A DNA stretch of 10,492 nt from an uncultured Paraburkholderia sp. (lineage in GTDB: Bacteria > Pseudomonadota > Gammaproteobacteria > Burkholderiales > Burkholderiaceae). Below the pieces are notes generated by a model that searched no databases, was not told the DNA's origin, and saw only the letters and a list, made by a program, of their open reading frames with translations. The stretch is taken from positions 1-10,492 of the forward strand of contig CALFSF010000403.1 of the NCBI GenBank assembly GCA_937917025.1, read 5' to 3'. A program made the translations under genes and the position numbers. Below, piece by piece: positions 1 through 5,867 of this stretch (within the stretch, counting starts at the first letter, position 1; each line of letters opens with the position of its first letter).

Positions 1-35
1 CCCGCAGCGGCATCAACGAGGAGGCAGAGGGATGA
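1..35 (+). CDS. 3' end of an upstream gene, probably the MalF-type permease (partial)
   Basis: Reading from base 3, the frame gives RSGINEEAEG and then a TGA at 33-35. That stop overlaps the next gene's ATG at 32-34 as ATGA, the usual four-base overlap of translationally coupled ABC permease genes. In CUT1 operons the gene before the MalG-type permease is normally the MalF-type permease, so this is inferred to be its cytoplasmic C-terminal tail. Ten codons are too few to identify a family. The call rests on the overlap and on operon order. Confidence 0.4.
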   Translation, partial: RSGINEEAEG

Positions 36-862
36 AACTGTCGAATAACAAGGCCCGCTATACCGGCTATGCGATCGTGCTGGCGGGCGCGCTGCTGATG
101 TTCTCGCCGTTTTATTTCATGTTCGTATTCGCGACGCACACCAGCTCCGAAATCTTCTCGATGCCGCCCCCGTTGTGGTTTGGCACCGCGTTCCTGGACA
201 ACATGGCATCGCTGATGCGGCACATCCCGTTCTGGCGCAACCTCGGCTGGAGCTTCTACACGGCGACGATCCAGACCGTGCTGACGCTGCTGGTCACGTC
301 GATGGCGGGTTATGCGTTCGCGATGTACGAGTTCCGCTTCAAGAAGGCGCTGTTCGCGGTCGCGTTGACGGCGATGCTGGTGCCGCCGTTCCTCGGCATG
401 ATTCCGACCTTCATGACGATGAACCTGCTGGGGTGGATCAATCAGCCGCGCGCGCTGTACGTGCCGGGTGCGGCCGCCGCGCTCGGTGTGTTCCTGATGC
501 GTCAGTACGTGGCGTCGGCGATTCCGTCCGATCTCATCGAGGCGGCGCGCATCGACGGTTGTGGCGAATTCCGCATTTACTGGAGCGTGGTGCTGCCGCT
601 GCTGGGACCGGCATTGGGCACGCTCGGGCTCATCAGCTTTATCCAGGCGTGGAACAACTTTCTGTCGGCACTCGTCGTGCTGCGCTCGCCATCGATGTAC
701 ACGCTGCCCCTCGCGCTGCGCATCCTGCAAAGCCCGACCAATTCGGACTGGGGGGCGGTCATGGCGGGCTCGGCGGTCGCGGTGCTGCCGCTCCTCGTGC
801 TGTTCGCCTTCACCTCGCGCCGGCTGATCGACGGTCTGACGACCGGCGCAGTCAAGGCCTGA
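32..862 (+). CDS. Carbohydrate ABC transporter permease, MalG type (CUT1), first importer
   Basis: Inner-membrane permease of 276 residues, expected to pair with a MalF-like partner and an ATPase to import a sugar delivered by a periplasmic binding protein. One hydrophobic segment lies near residues 12-34, and several more lie between about 72 and 265. The cytoplasmic EAA loop that docks on the ATPase is clear: E170-A171-A172, G176 and L188-P189 (EAA-x3-G-x11-LP). Length and layout are normal for a MalG-type subunit. The ATG at 32 has a strong GAGGAGG at 18-24, seven bases upstream, and overlaps the preceding stop. The GH1 gene starts 61 bp downstream and the likely ATPase lies after that, so this is the tail of an importer operon whose binding protein is outside the window. 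The substrate is unknown; the neighbouring GH1 gene suggests a beta-glycoside. Confidence 0.93.
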   Translation: MKLSNNKARYTGYAIVLAGALLMFSPFYFMFVFATHTSSEIFSMPPPLWFGTAFLDNMASLMRHIPFWRNLGWSFYTATIQTVLTLLVTSMAGYAFAMYEFRFKKALFAVALTAMLVPPFLGMIPTFMTMNLLGWINQPRALYVPGAAAALGVFLMRQYVASAIPSDLIEAARIDGCGEFRIYWSVVLPLLGPALGTLGLISFIQAWNNFLSALVVLRSPSMYTLPLALRILQSPTNSDWGAVMAGSAVAVLPLLVLFAFTSRRLIDGLTTGAVKA

Positions 863-923
863 TTCTGTTCCGTTTCTTTTTTCCAGGCCCTCATGGGCAT
901 GATTATTCGAGGCAACATCATTC

Positions 924-2261
924 ATGTCGACATATCGATTTAAAGAAGACTTCGTCTGGGGCGTCGCCACCAGTTCCTATCAGATCGAAGGTGCAGCACA
1001 TGAAGACGGCCGCGGCCCGTCGATCTGGGACGCGTTCTGCAACGTGCCAGGCAAGATCGTGAGGGGCGAGAACGGGGACGTCGCCTGCGATCACTATCAC
1101 CGTGTCGAGCAGGACCTCGACATGATGGCCGAACTCGGTGTGCAGGCCTATCGCTTTTCGATTGCATGGCCGCGCGTTCAACCGGATGGTCGCGGCGCGT
1201 TCAACGAGAAAGGTATCGCGTTCTACGAACGGCTCGTCGACGGCCTGCTCAAGCGCGGCATCCAGCCGTTCGCGACGCTGTATCACTGGGACCTGCCGCT
1301 CGCGCTGCAGGAGACGCAAAACGGCTGGGAAAACCGCGATACGGCGTACCGTTTCGCGGACTATGCACGCAAGATCGGCAGCGTGCTCGGCGACCGCGTG
1401 GCGTCGATCGCGACGCACAATGAACCGTGGTGTACCGCGTGGCTCGGCAATGCAACCGGCTATTTCGCACCCGGCAACGAAAGCCTGAAGAAAGCGGCGC
1501 ACGTCTCACATCATTTGCTGCTTTCGCATGGCCTCGCGTTGCAGGCACTGCGCGCCGATGGCGTCAAGGCGCCTCTTGGCATCGTGCTGAACCAGTCGCC
1601 GGCGGATGGCGCGACCGGTTCACCCGAGGATCAGGCAGCCGCATCGCTCGAATATGCCAAATTCGTCCGCTGGTACATGGACCCGCTCTTCAAGGGCGAG
1701 TATCCGGCAGAGGCGCTGCAGTGGTACGGCGAGAACGGCCCGCAAGAGGTGGTGCTCGACGGTGACTTCGACATCATCGGCACGCCGATGGACTTTCTCG
1801 GCGTCAACTACTACACGCGGATCTTCGCGAGCGCGTCCGGTGAAAAACGGCCGCCGGGCGTACTCGGCTTCACCGACATGGACTGGGAAATCTATCCGCA
1901 GGGTCTCTCCGACCTGCTGACCCAACTGAACGCCCGCTACAAGCTGCCGCCCATCTACATCACCGAGAACGGCTGCGCAACGAAGGACGTGCTGGACAAC
2001 GGACGGGTGCGCGATACCGAGCGCATCAGGTTCTACGACCTGCACCTGGCCGCATTGTCGGCCGCGGCGCAAAAAGGCGTCGACATCGCCGGCTATTTCG
2101 CATGGAGCCTGATGGACAACTTCGAATGGGCGTCGGGGTACGACAAGCGCTTCGGCATGGTGCACGTCGACTATGCAACCCAGCAGCGCACGCCGAAGGA
2201 CAGCGCTCACTGGTATCGCGACGTGATCGCGCAGCATGCCGGCGTGGTAACGCCACGCTAG
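924..2261 (+). CDS. GH1 family beta-glycosidase (beta-glucosidase-like), cytoplasmic
   Basis: Retaining glycoside hydrolase of family 1, 445 residues, the normal length for a single-domain bacterial GH1 enzyme. The opening FVWGVATSSYQIEG is a GH1 signature, with sugar-binding Q20. H121-W122 follow in the HWDLP motif. The general acid/base is E167 in THNEP, and the nucleophile is E348 in YITENG. N295-Y297 (NYY) and W394 line the glycone site. E401-W402 are the residues that contact the O4/O6 hydroxyls; 6-phospho-beta-glucosidases usually differ here, so an unphosphorylated substrate is favoured, in keeping with ABC rather than PTS uptake. There is no signal peptide, so it should act in the cytoplasm on imported cellobiose-like or aryl-beta-glucosides. 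It could equally prefer galactosides or fucosides. The ribosome-binding site is weak (GAGG at 909-912, 11 bases before the ATG). Confidence 0.95.
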   Translation: MSTYRFKEDFVWGVATSSYQIEGAAHEDGRGPSIWDAFCNVPGKIVRGENGDVACDHYHRVEQDLDMMAELGVQAYRFSIAWPRVQPDGRGAFNEKGIAFYERLVDGLLKRGIQPFATLYHWDLPLALQETQNGWENRDTAYRFADYARKIGSVLGDRVASIATHNEPWCTAWLGNATGYFAPGNESLKKAAHVSHHLLLSHGLALQALRADGVKAPLGIVLNQSPADGATGSPEDQAAASLEYAKFVRWYMDPLFKGEYPAEALQWYGENGPQEVVLDGDFDIIGTPMDFLGVNYYTRIFASASGEKRPPGVLGFTDMDWEIYPQGLSDLLTQLNARYKLPPIYITENGCATKDVLDNGRVRDTERIRFYDLHLAALSAAAQKGVDIAGYFAWSLMDNFEWASGYDKRFGMVHVDYATQQRTPKDSAHWYRDVIAQHAGVVTPR

Positions 2262-2289
2262 GTAGAGCGAAGTCATCGGCACCGCGACT

Positions 2290-2320
2290 CGCGCGACGCG
2301 CCGGAGAGGAGCGTCGCGCG
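2290..2320 (+). repeat. GC-rich inverted repeat (mRNA hairpin) between the GH1 and ATPase genes
   Basis: Ten perfect base pairs, CGCGCGACGC at 2290-2299 with GCGTCGCGCG at 2311-2320, enclose an 11-base loop. No run of T follows, so it does not look like an intrinsic terminator. It sits within an operon, 35 bp before the ATPase start, where such hairpins often stabilise the upstream mRNA or reduce downstream expression. That role is an inference. Confidence 0.6.
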
Positions 2321-2355
2321 GGACGGCAGGCATCAGGATTCAGGAGAAGCTACAA

Positions 2356-3486
2356 ATGGGCGAACTCGTATTGCGCAACGTCGCGAAGACGTATGGTGAA
2401 GGGCCGCAGGTCATACAAGGCATTGATCTTCACATCCCGGACGGTCAGTTCACCGTCTTCGTCGGACCATCCGGGTGCGGCAAGTCGACCATGCTGCGCA
2501 TGATCGCCGGGCTCGAATCGGTGAGCGGAGGCGACATTCTGATCGACGGCGTGCGTGTCAACGACCTGCAGCCCGCGGACCGTGGCATCTCGATGGTGTT
2601 CCAGAGCTACGCGCTTTATCCCCACATGACAGTCGCGGAAAACATGGGCTTTTCGCTGAAGCTGTCGGGCAAATCGAAGCAGGAAGTGCGCGAAGCGGTC
2701 GAGCGGGCCGCCGGGATTCTGCAGATCAACCACCTGCTGGAGCGCAAACCCAAGGCGCTCTCGGGCGGCCAGCGGCAACGCGTCGCGATAGGACGGGCGA
2801 TCGTGCGCAAGCCGCGCGTGTTCCTGTTCGACGAGCCGTTATCGAATCTCGACGCGGCGCTGCGCGTGCAGATGCGAATCGAACTCGCGAAGCTGCATCG
2901 CGAGCTTGGCACGACGATGATCTACGTCACGCACGATCAGGTCGAAGCCATGACGCTGGGCGAGAAAATCGTCGTCTTCAACAAGGGAAATATCGAGCAG
3001 ATCGGCGCGCCGCTCGAACTGTACGAGCGGCCGTCGAACCGCTTCGTCGGCGGCTTCATCGGTTCGCCGCAGATGAACATGCTGCCGGCCATGCTGGTGT
3101 CGCAAAGCGAAACGCAAACCGTCGTCACGCTCACGGGCAGCAGCGAATCCATCGTGTTGCCTGGTTGTCCGGACCGTTCGATCACAGGCACGTTGACACT
3201 CGGAGTGCGTGCCGAACACCTCGGTATCGGGGCGCCGGGTGAAGGACTGGCTGCCCGTGTCGAGCTGGTCGAGCATCTGGGCGACGTATCGATTCTGCAT
3301 GCGCATCTCGACGGCGTGGGCCAGGCGATCTCGCTGAAGCTGGACAAGAAGGACGCGCTTCTTCCGGTCGGTGCGCGCATCGGTATCAAGGTGGCGTCCT
3401 CGTCGGTCACGCTGTTCGATGCGAATGGCGTTGCGGTGGCGTTTGAGCGCCGCGAGGTTGGAGAGCGTGTTCAGGCAGTCGTTTGA
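2356..3486 (+). CDS. Sugar ABC transporter ATP-binding protein, MsmK/UgpC/MalK type, first importer
   Basis: ATPase subunit of a CUT1 importer, 376 residues. Walker A is GPSGCGKST at 37-45, the Q-loop glutamine is Q83 in VFQSYALYPHM, the signature LSGGQRQR begins at 135, Walker B ends in DE at 159-160 followed by the D-loop SNLD, and the switch histidine is H193 in THDQ. After the nucleotide-binding domain come the MalK-family GFIGSPQMN motif and a C-terminal OB-fold region with the GVRAEHLG element. The canonical reading is GIRPEHLG, so R-A replaces R-P here. The ATG has AGGAG at 2342-2346. It follows the GH1 gene by 94 bp in the same orientation and most likely energises the first importer's permeases. 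All catalytic residues are present, so it should be active. Confidence 0.95.
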   Translation: MGELVLRNVAKTYGEGPQVIQGIDLHIPDGQFTVFVGPSGCGKSTMLRMIAGLESVSGGDILIDGVRVNDLQPADRGISMVFQSYALYPHMTVAENMGFSLKLSGKSKQEVREAVERAAGILQINHLLERKPKALSGGQRQRVAIGRAIVRKPRVFLFDEPLSNLDAALRVQMRIELAKLHRELGTTMIYVTHDQVEAMTLGEKIVVFNKGNIEQIGAPLELYERPSNRFVGGFIGSPQMNMLPAMLVSQSETQTVVTLTGSSESIVLPGCPDRSITGTLTLGVRAEHLGIGAPGEGLAARVELVEHLGDVSILHAHLDGVGQAISLKLDKKDALLPVGARIGIKVASSSVTLFDANGVAVAFERREVGERVQAVV

Positions 3487-3947
3487 CCTTTGCGGGAAAC
3501 ATCGTGACCGTTTTGCAGCGCCTGATCCTGGCTGAAACCCGCTTGTGCCGTCGCCATGCTGGCGAGCCGTCATTTGCCCGCTCAGCCCACCGGGACGGGT
3601 TCCGGAGCCCAGGTAAACTCCGCATGGCGGCGGCTTCGGCGCAATACTAACATTACCTAACGTTAAGGATAACGTTAAGTAATGTTGTTCTGACATCGAG
3701 AGTCACGGGCAGGGGCAAATATCGACCCTGTCGAGGTAGCGCCCGACGCGTGCAGCAGACAAGGCGACGTCTTCGTCAGTCATGCGGCTGGAGGCGAATG
3801 AAGCCCGCCCTGAGGTTTGAGTGCGGAAGTGAAGGAGCTTTCAGCAGTAGCTGGACACGATTGATAAAGAATGTCTTGCCGGGAGCCGCAACCGTTTCGG
3901 CCCGATTCAAAAAAATAGTTATACGAATTGTCTGGGTGGAGATCGCG
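3487..3947. other. 461 bp non-coding stretch between the first importer operon and the toxin-antitoxin pair
   Basis: No convincing gene is present on either strand. The stretch contains a six-base-pair hairpin with a three-base loop (TCGCCA at 3551-3556, TGGCGA at 3560-3565) with no T-run after it. It also contains the copy of the importer control region (3609-3686) and, from about 3908 to 3930, an AT-rich patch just before the antitoxin gene that could hold its promoter. From 3687 to about 3900 nothing recognisable is seen. The long distance between operator and antitoxin leaves room for a small RNA or the remains of a deleted gene, but the sequence supports neither directly. Confidence 0.6.
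3609..3686 (+). promoter_or_regulatory. Twin TAACGTTA operator and paralogous copy of the importer control region
   Basis: Two self-complementary TAACGTTA boxes lie at 3658-3665 and 3670-3677, separated by AGGA, with centres 12 bp apart. They are flanked by AACATTAC (3649-3656) and its reverse complement GTAATGTT (3679-3686), giving a 38 bp dyad in which 16 of 19 positions can pair. The box has the central CpG typical of LacI-family operators. Positions 3609-3681 align without gaps to 5754-5826 in front of the second importer; besides the boxes they share CCAGGTAAA, CCGCAT, GCGCA and AACAT at identical spacing. The shared orientation points rightwards, towards the antitoxin gene 262 bp away. 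Regulation by the LacI protein encoded at 4546-5637 is inferred. Confidence 0.75.
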
Positions 3948-4181
3948 ATGGAAAAGAGAGTATCGAAGGCCGTTTTCAAGTCCAGGGCATGCGAGCTGTT
4001 CCGGCAGATTGAGATGCTGGGGGAAACGGTTATCGTCACGGACCGGGGGCAACCCACCATCGAAATCAGGCCTTACTGCAGCAAGCACCAGAATCCGCTT
4101 GAACTGCTGCGTGCTTCGATCGTGCATTTCGATGCGAAGCACGCAACAACGCCGGTCGCGTCGGAGCCGGAAGTTCGATGA
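3948..4181 (+). CDS. Type II antitoxin, Phd/YefM-like, 77 residues
   Basis: Antitoxin expected to bind the PIN toxin encoded next to it and to repress the pair's own promoter. The N-terminal part shows the Phd/YefM pattern: VSKAVFKSRACELFRQIEMLGE, split as VSK near residues 5-7, FK at 10-11 and a short helix, then the strand-turn VIVTDRGQP at about 28-36 and IEIRPY at 38-43. The C-terminal part (about 44-77) contains LELLRAS and would be the toxin-binding tail. The frame is open upstream to a GTG at 3750, but the ATG at 3948 has GGTGGAG at 3935-3941 and gives the family's usual length. The stop overlaps the toxin start as ATGA, so the two are translationally coupled. The gene and its upstream region look more AT-rich than the importer genes, which suggests separate acquisition. 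Confidence 0.85.
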   Translation: MEKRVSKAVFKSRACELFRQIEMLGETVIVTDRGQPTIEIRPYCSKHQNPLELLRASIVHFDAKHATTPVASEPEVR

Positions 4182-4567
4182 TCACGCTCGATACGCTTGC
4201 GCTGGTCTGCTGGCTGGGCCGGCAGAAGGCCTTGAGTCAGGCGGCGCACGATGCGATCGATCGGGAACTGAACGGAGGCGAGATCCTGATTTCGGCGATC
4301 AGTGCGCTCGAAATCGCCGATTTCGTCAAGGACGGCCGGCTCGGCTTGTCGATGGACGCGCGAAGCTGGCTCTCGACTGTCGTGTCGATGGAAGGCGTGC
4401 GGCTGGTTCCGGTGGACACCGAGATCGCCTTTCGCGCGGCGAGGCTCCCGCCCGCGCTAACGTCCCACCAGAGGCTGATCGCCGCCACCGCTCGCACCTT
4501 CGGCAGCGCGCTCGTCACCTCGGATGCGAAGTTTCGCGCCTCAACCTACGTGGAAACGATCTGGTGA
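4178..4567 (+). CDS. PIN-domain toxin (VapC-like), 129 residues, one catalytic acidic residue missing
   Basis: PIN-domain protein of VapC-like toxin size, a family of RNases that use a cluster of acidic residues to bind Mg2+. D5 in the opening MITLDT, E45 in SALEIA and D116 in VTSD occupy three expected acidic positions. In related toxins a further aspartate falls in the DPADR-type motif before the IVATA helix. Here the segment is L-T-S-H-Q98-R-L-I-A-A-T-A, so Q98 stands where Asp is expected and the loop looks about two residues shorter. Cleavage may therefore be weak or lost, although the fold and antitoxin binding could remain. The ATG overlaps the antitoxin stop. The 3' end overlaps the convergent lacI gene by 22 bp with no terminator between. 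Family assignment is firm; loss of activity is an inference. Confidence 0.87.
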   Translation: MITLDTLALVCWLGRQKALSQAAHDAIDRELNGGEILISAISALEIADFVKDGRLGLSMDARSWLSTVVSMEGVRLVPVDTEIAFRAARLPPALTSHQRLIAATARTFGSALVTSDAKFRASTYVETIW

Positions 4568-5637
4568 GGTGCGTCGCCCTGCTTCGTCCGGACCTGCCCG
4601 GTGGAGTCGCGCACGACGAGTTCCGCCGGCAGCGTGATGCGTTGCGAGGCTGCGCCGATACCCGCGATCTGCGCGAGCAACGTATTGATCGCCGAGCGCG
4701 CCATCTGCTGGAACGGCTGGCGGATCGTGGTGAGCGCCGGATGGAACTGCTCGGACATCGGAATGTCGTCGAAGCCGATCACCGAAATGTCATCCGGCAC
4801 GCGCAAGCCCGCTTCCCTGATTGCCGCGATGACGCCGAAGGCACTCTGGTCGTTCGCCGTGAAGATCGCGGTAGGCGGATCGGCGAGGTTCAGCAGATCG
4901 AAGGTGACATCGAACGCCATCATCTGCGAGAGGTCGCCTGCGGCGACGAGCGCGTCTTCGCGCGGCAACCCGAGCCGGGCGAGCGTGTCGTGGTAGCCGC
5001 GCTGCCGGTCGCGCACCCCTTCGATCGTTTCGTCGCCCGCGAGGAACGCTATCCGCTTGTGGCCGAGTTCCGCAAGATGTTCGACCGCGAGACGGGCGCC
5101 TCCGTAGTTGTCGACCGATACCGATGGAAAATCGGTCAGCGTGCCGCCGCGTTGATCGACGACGACGACCGGCACCCTGGCGTTCGACAGCGCCTCGAGA
5201 CACAGCGATTCGCGGGGCAGGATCGCGAGGATCCCATCCGAGAACTGCTGGATCAACCCGAGCAGGTCGTGATGCGGATGACGGTCTTCGTCGAACACGG
5301 TATAGACCAGGATCTCGCAGCCCGCGCCGCGCGCCGCGCGCCCCGCGCCGAGGATCAGCTCACTGGAGAACTGGGTGTCGAGCGTCGGCGTGATGATGCC
5401 GATGATGCCGTTGCGACCGCCCGAAAGCTTCTGCGCGGTGCGGTTGACGACGTAGCCGATGTCCGACGCGATTCTCAGCACTTCGTCGCGGGTCTCCCGC
5501 GACACGCCGGAACGGCCGTTGAGCGCGCGCGAGGCGGTCATCTGGGACACGCCGGCGAGCTTCGCAACGTGCTCGAGCGTGGGGGTCTGCCTTGCCATGC
5601 GTGACGAGGGGGTGCGAGAGGTCATGTCGGAGTTCAC
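4546..5637 (-). CDS. LacI-family transcriptional regulator, divergent from the second importer
   Basis: Sugar-responsive repressor, 363 residues from the GTG at 5637. The helix-turn-helix lies at about 20-40 (LEHVAKLAGVSQMTASRALNG), followed by SRETRDEVL and the hinge N65-R-T-A-Q-K-L71; the hinge leucine is the residue that intercalates at a central CpG in this family. A periplasmic-binding-protein-like effector domain follows from about residue 77 (GIIGIITP) to 340, with the GHKRIAFLAG and VIGFDD landmarks. Alternative starts are ATG at 5625 (residue 5) and ATG at 5598 (residue 14, giving MARQTPTLEHV); none has a strong ribosome-binding site, so the start is uncertain. After the usual C-terminal ELVVRDSTG there is a tail of about 14 residues whose codons run into the toxin gene's antisense strand. 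The operator at 5641-5653 suggests autoregulation. Confidence 0.93.
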   Translation of the reverse strand: MNSDMTSRTPSSRMARQTPTLEHVAKLAGVSQMTASRALNGRSGVSRETRDEVLRIASDIGYVVNRTAQKLSGGRNGIIGIITPTLDTQFSSELILGAGRAARGAGCEILVYTVFDEDRHPHHDLLGLIQQFSDGILAILPRESLCLEALSNARVPVVVVDQRGGTLTDFPSVSVDNYGGARLAVEHLAELGHKRIAFLAGDETIEGVRDRQRGYHDTLARLGLPREDALVAAGDLSQMMAFDVTFDLLNLADPPTAIFTANDQSAFGVIAAIREAGLRVPDDISVIGFDDIPMSEQFHPALTTIRQPFQQMARSAINTLLAQIAGIGAASQRITLPAELVVRDSTGQVRTKQGDAPHQIVST

Positions 5638-5640
5638 TCA

Positions 5641-5661
5641 CTAACGACGTTAGCGGTACCG
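5641..5661. promoter_or_regulatory. Palindromes at the lacI start: probable autoregulatory operator
   Basis: CTAACG-A-CGTTAG at 5641-5653 is a perfect dyad around one central base. Its half-sites match the TAACG/CGTTA halves of the twin boxes elsewhere in the window. It begins four bases upstream of the regulator's GTG codon, where a bound repressor would block transcription or its start. The eight-base palindrome CGGTACCG (5654-5661) abuts it. On the lacI strand a TAGAAT (complement of 5676-5681) resembles a -10 element, but no good -35 partner was found. Confidence 0.6.
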
Positions 5662-5721
5662 TTTGTATGCGCACCATTCTACCAGAACCGGCTAAGCCGC
5701 AGCCTCCATCGGCGGATCAAC

Positions 5722-5750
5722 CTTTCACCGCATGCGATATGCCGTGAAAG
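5722..5750. repeat. 29 bp inverted repeat in the lacI / binding-protein divergent region
   Basis: The arms at 5722-5733 and 5739-5750 pair at 11 of 12 positions (one C-C mismatch at 5729/5743) around the five-base centre GCGAT; the outer halves are CTTTCAC and GTGAAAG. There is no T-run on either side. It shares no sequence with TAACGTTA, so it could be the binding site of a second regulator or an RNA hairpin in a leftward or rightward transcript. It is not present in the paralogous copy upstream of the toxin-antitoxin pair. Confidence 0.6.
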
Positions 5751-5753
5751 CGA

Positions 5754-5826
5754 CCAGGTAAATCCCGCATAGCACGAGTTCATGCGCAGGTTTAACATCA
5801 ATTAACGTTATGGCTAACGTTAAATA
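5754..5826 (+). promoter_or_regulatory. Twin TAACGTTA operator and control region of the second importer
   Basis: TAACGTTA boxes at 5803-5810 and 5815-5822 are separated by TGGC and form the dyad TTAACGTTA-N4-TAACGTTAA (5802-5823), whose centre lies about 55 bp before the binding-protein ATG. A plausible but weak sigma-70 pair overlaps the boxes: TTAACA at 5792-5797 with TAACGT at 5815-5820, 17 bp apart. A protein bound here would cover the promoter, consistent with repression by the divergent LacI regulator. The segment AATATC (5823-5828) and GATATT (5835-5840) makes a further small dyad before the ribosome-binding site. Promoter positions are guesses; the operator repeat is directly visible. 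Confidence 0.75.
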
Positions 5827-5867
5827 TCTGGATTGATATTCCAGTATCCATAAGAGGGGACATAAAT

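Noticed and set aside
3551..3565. Possible terminator hairpin after the first ATPase gene
   Set aside because: Six base pairs with a three-base loop but no T-run; I cannot support calling it a terminator.
3706..3783. Leftward 26-codon frame starting with MTDEDVAL
   Set aside because: No ribosome-binding site, no recognisable family and a length common by chance. It could be a gene remnant, but nothing shows it.
3750..3947. N-terminal extension of the antitoxin from a GTG at 3750
   Set aside because: The extra 66 residues look non-coding, the family is normally short, and the ATG at 3948 has a better ribosome-binding site and matches where homology begins.
3928..5604. A very long rightward open frame of more than 500 codons through the regulator region
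   Set aside because: It lies antisense to lacI, is rich in Arg, Asp and Ala as expected for an antisense shadow in GC-rich DNA, and shows no domain. The leftward LacI protein and the toxin-antitoxin pair explain the region.
5689..5699. Small palindrome CGGCT-A-AGCCG upstream of lacI
   Set aside because: Short, GC-rich and easily found by chance; it shares nothing with the twin-box operators.
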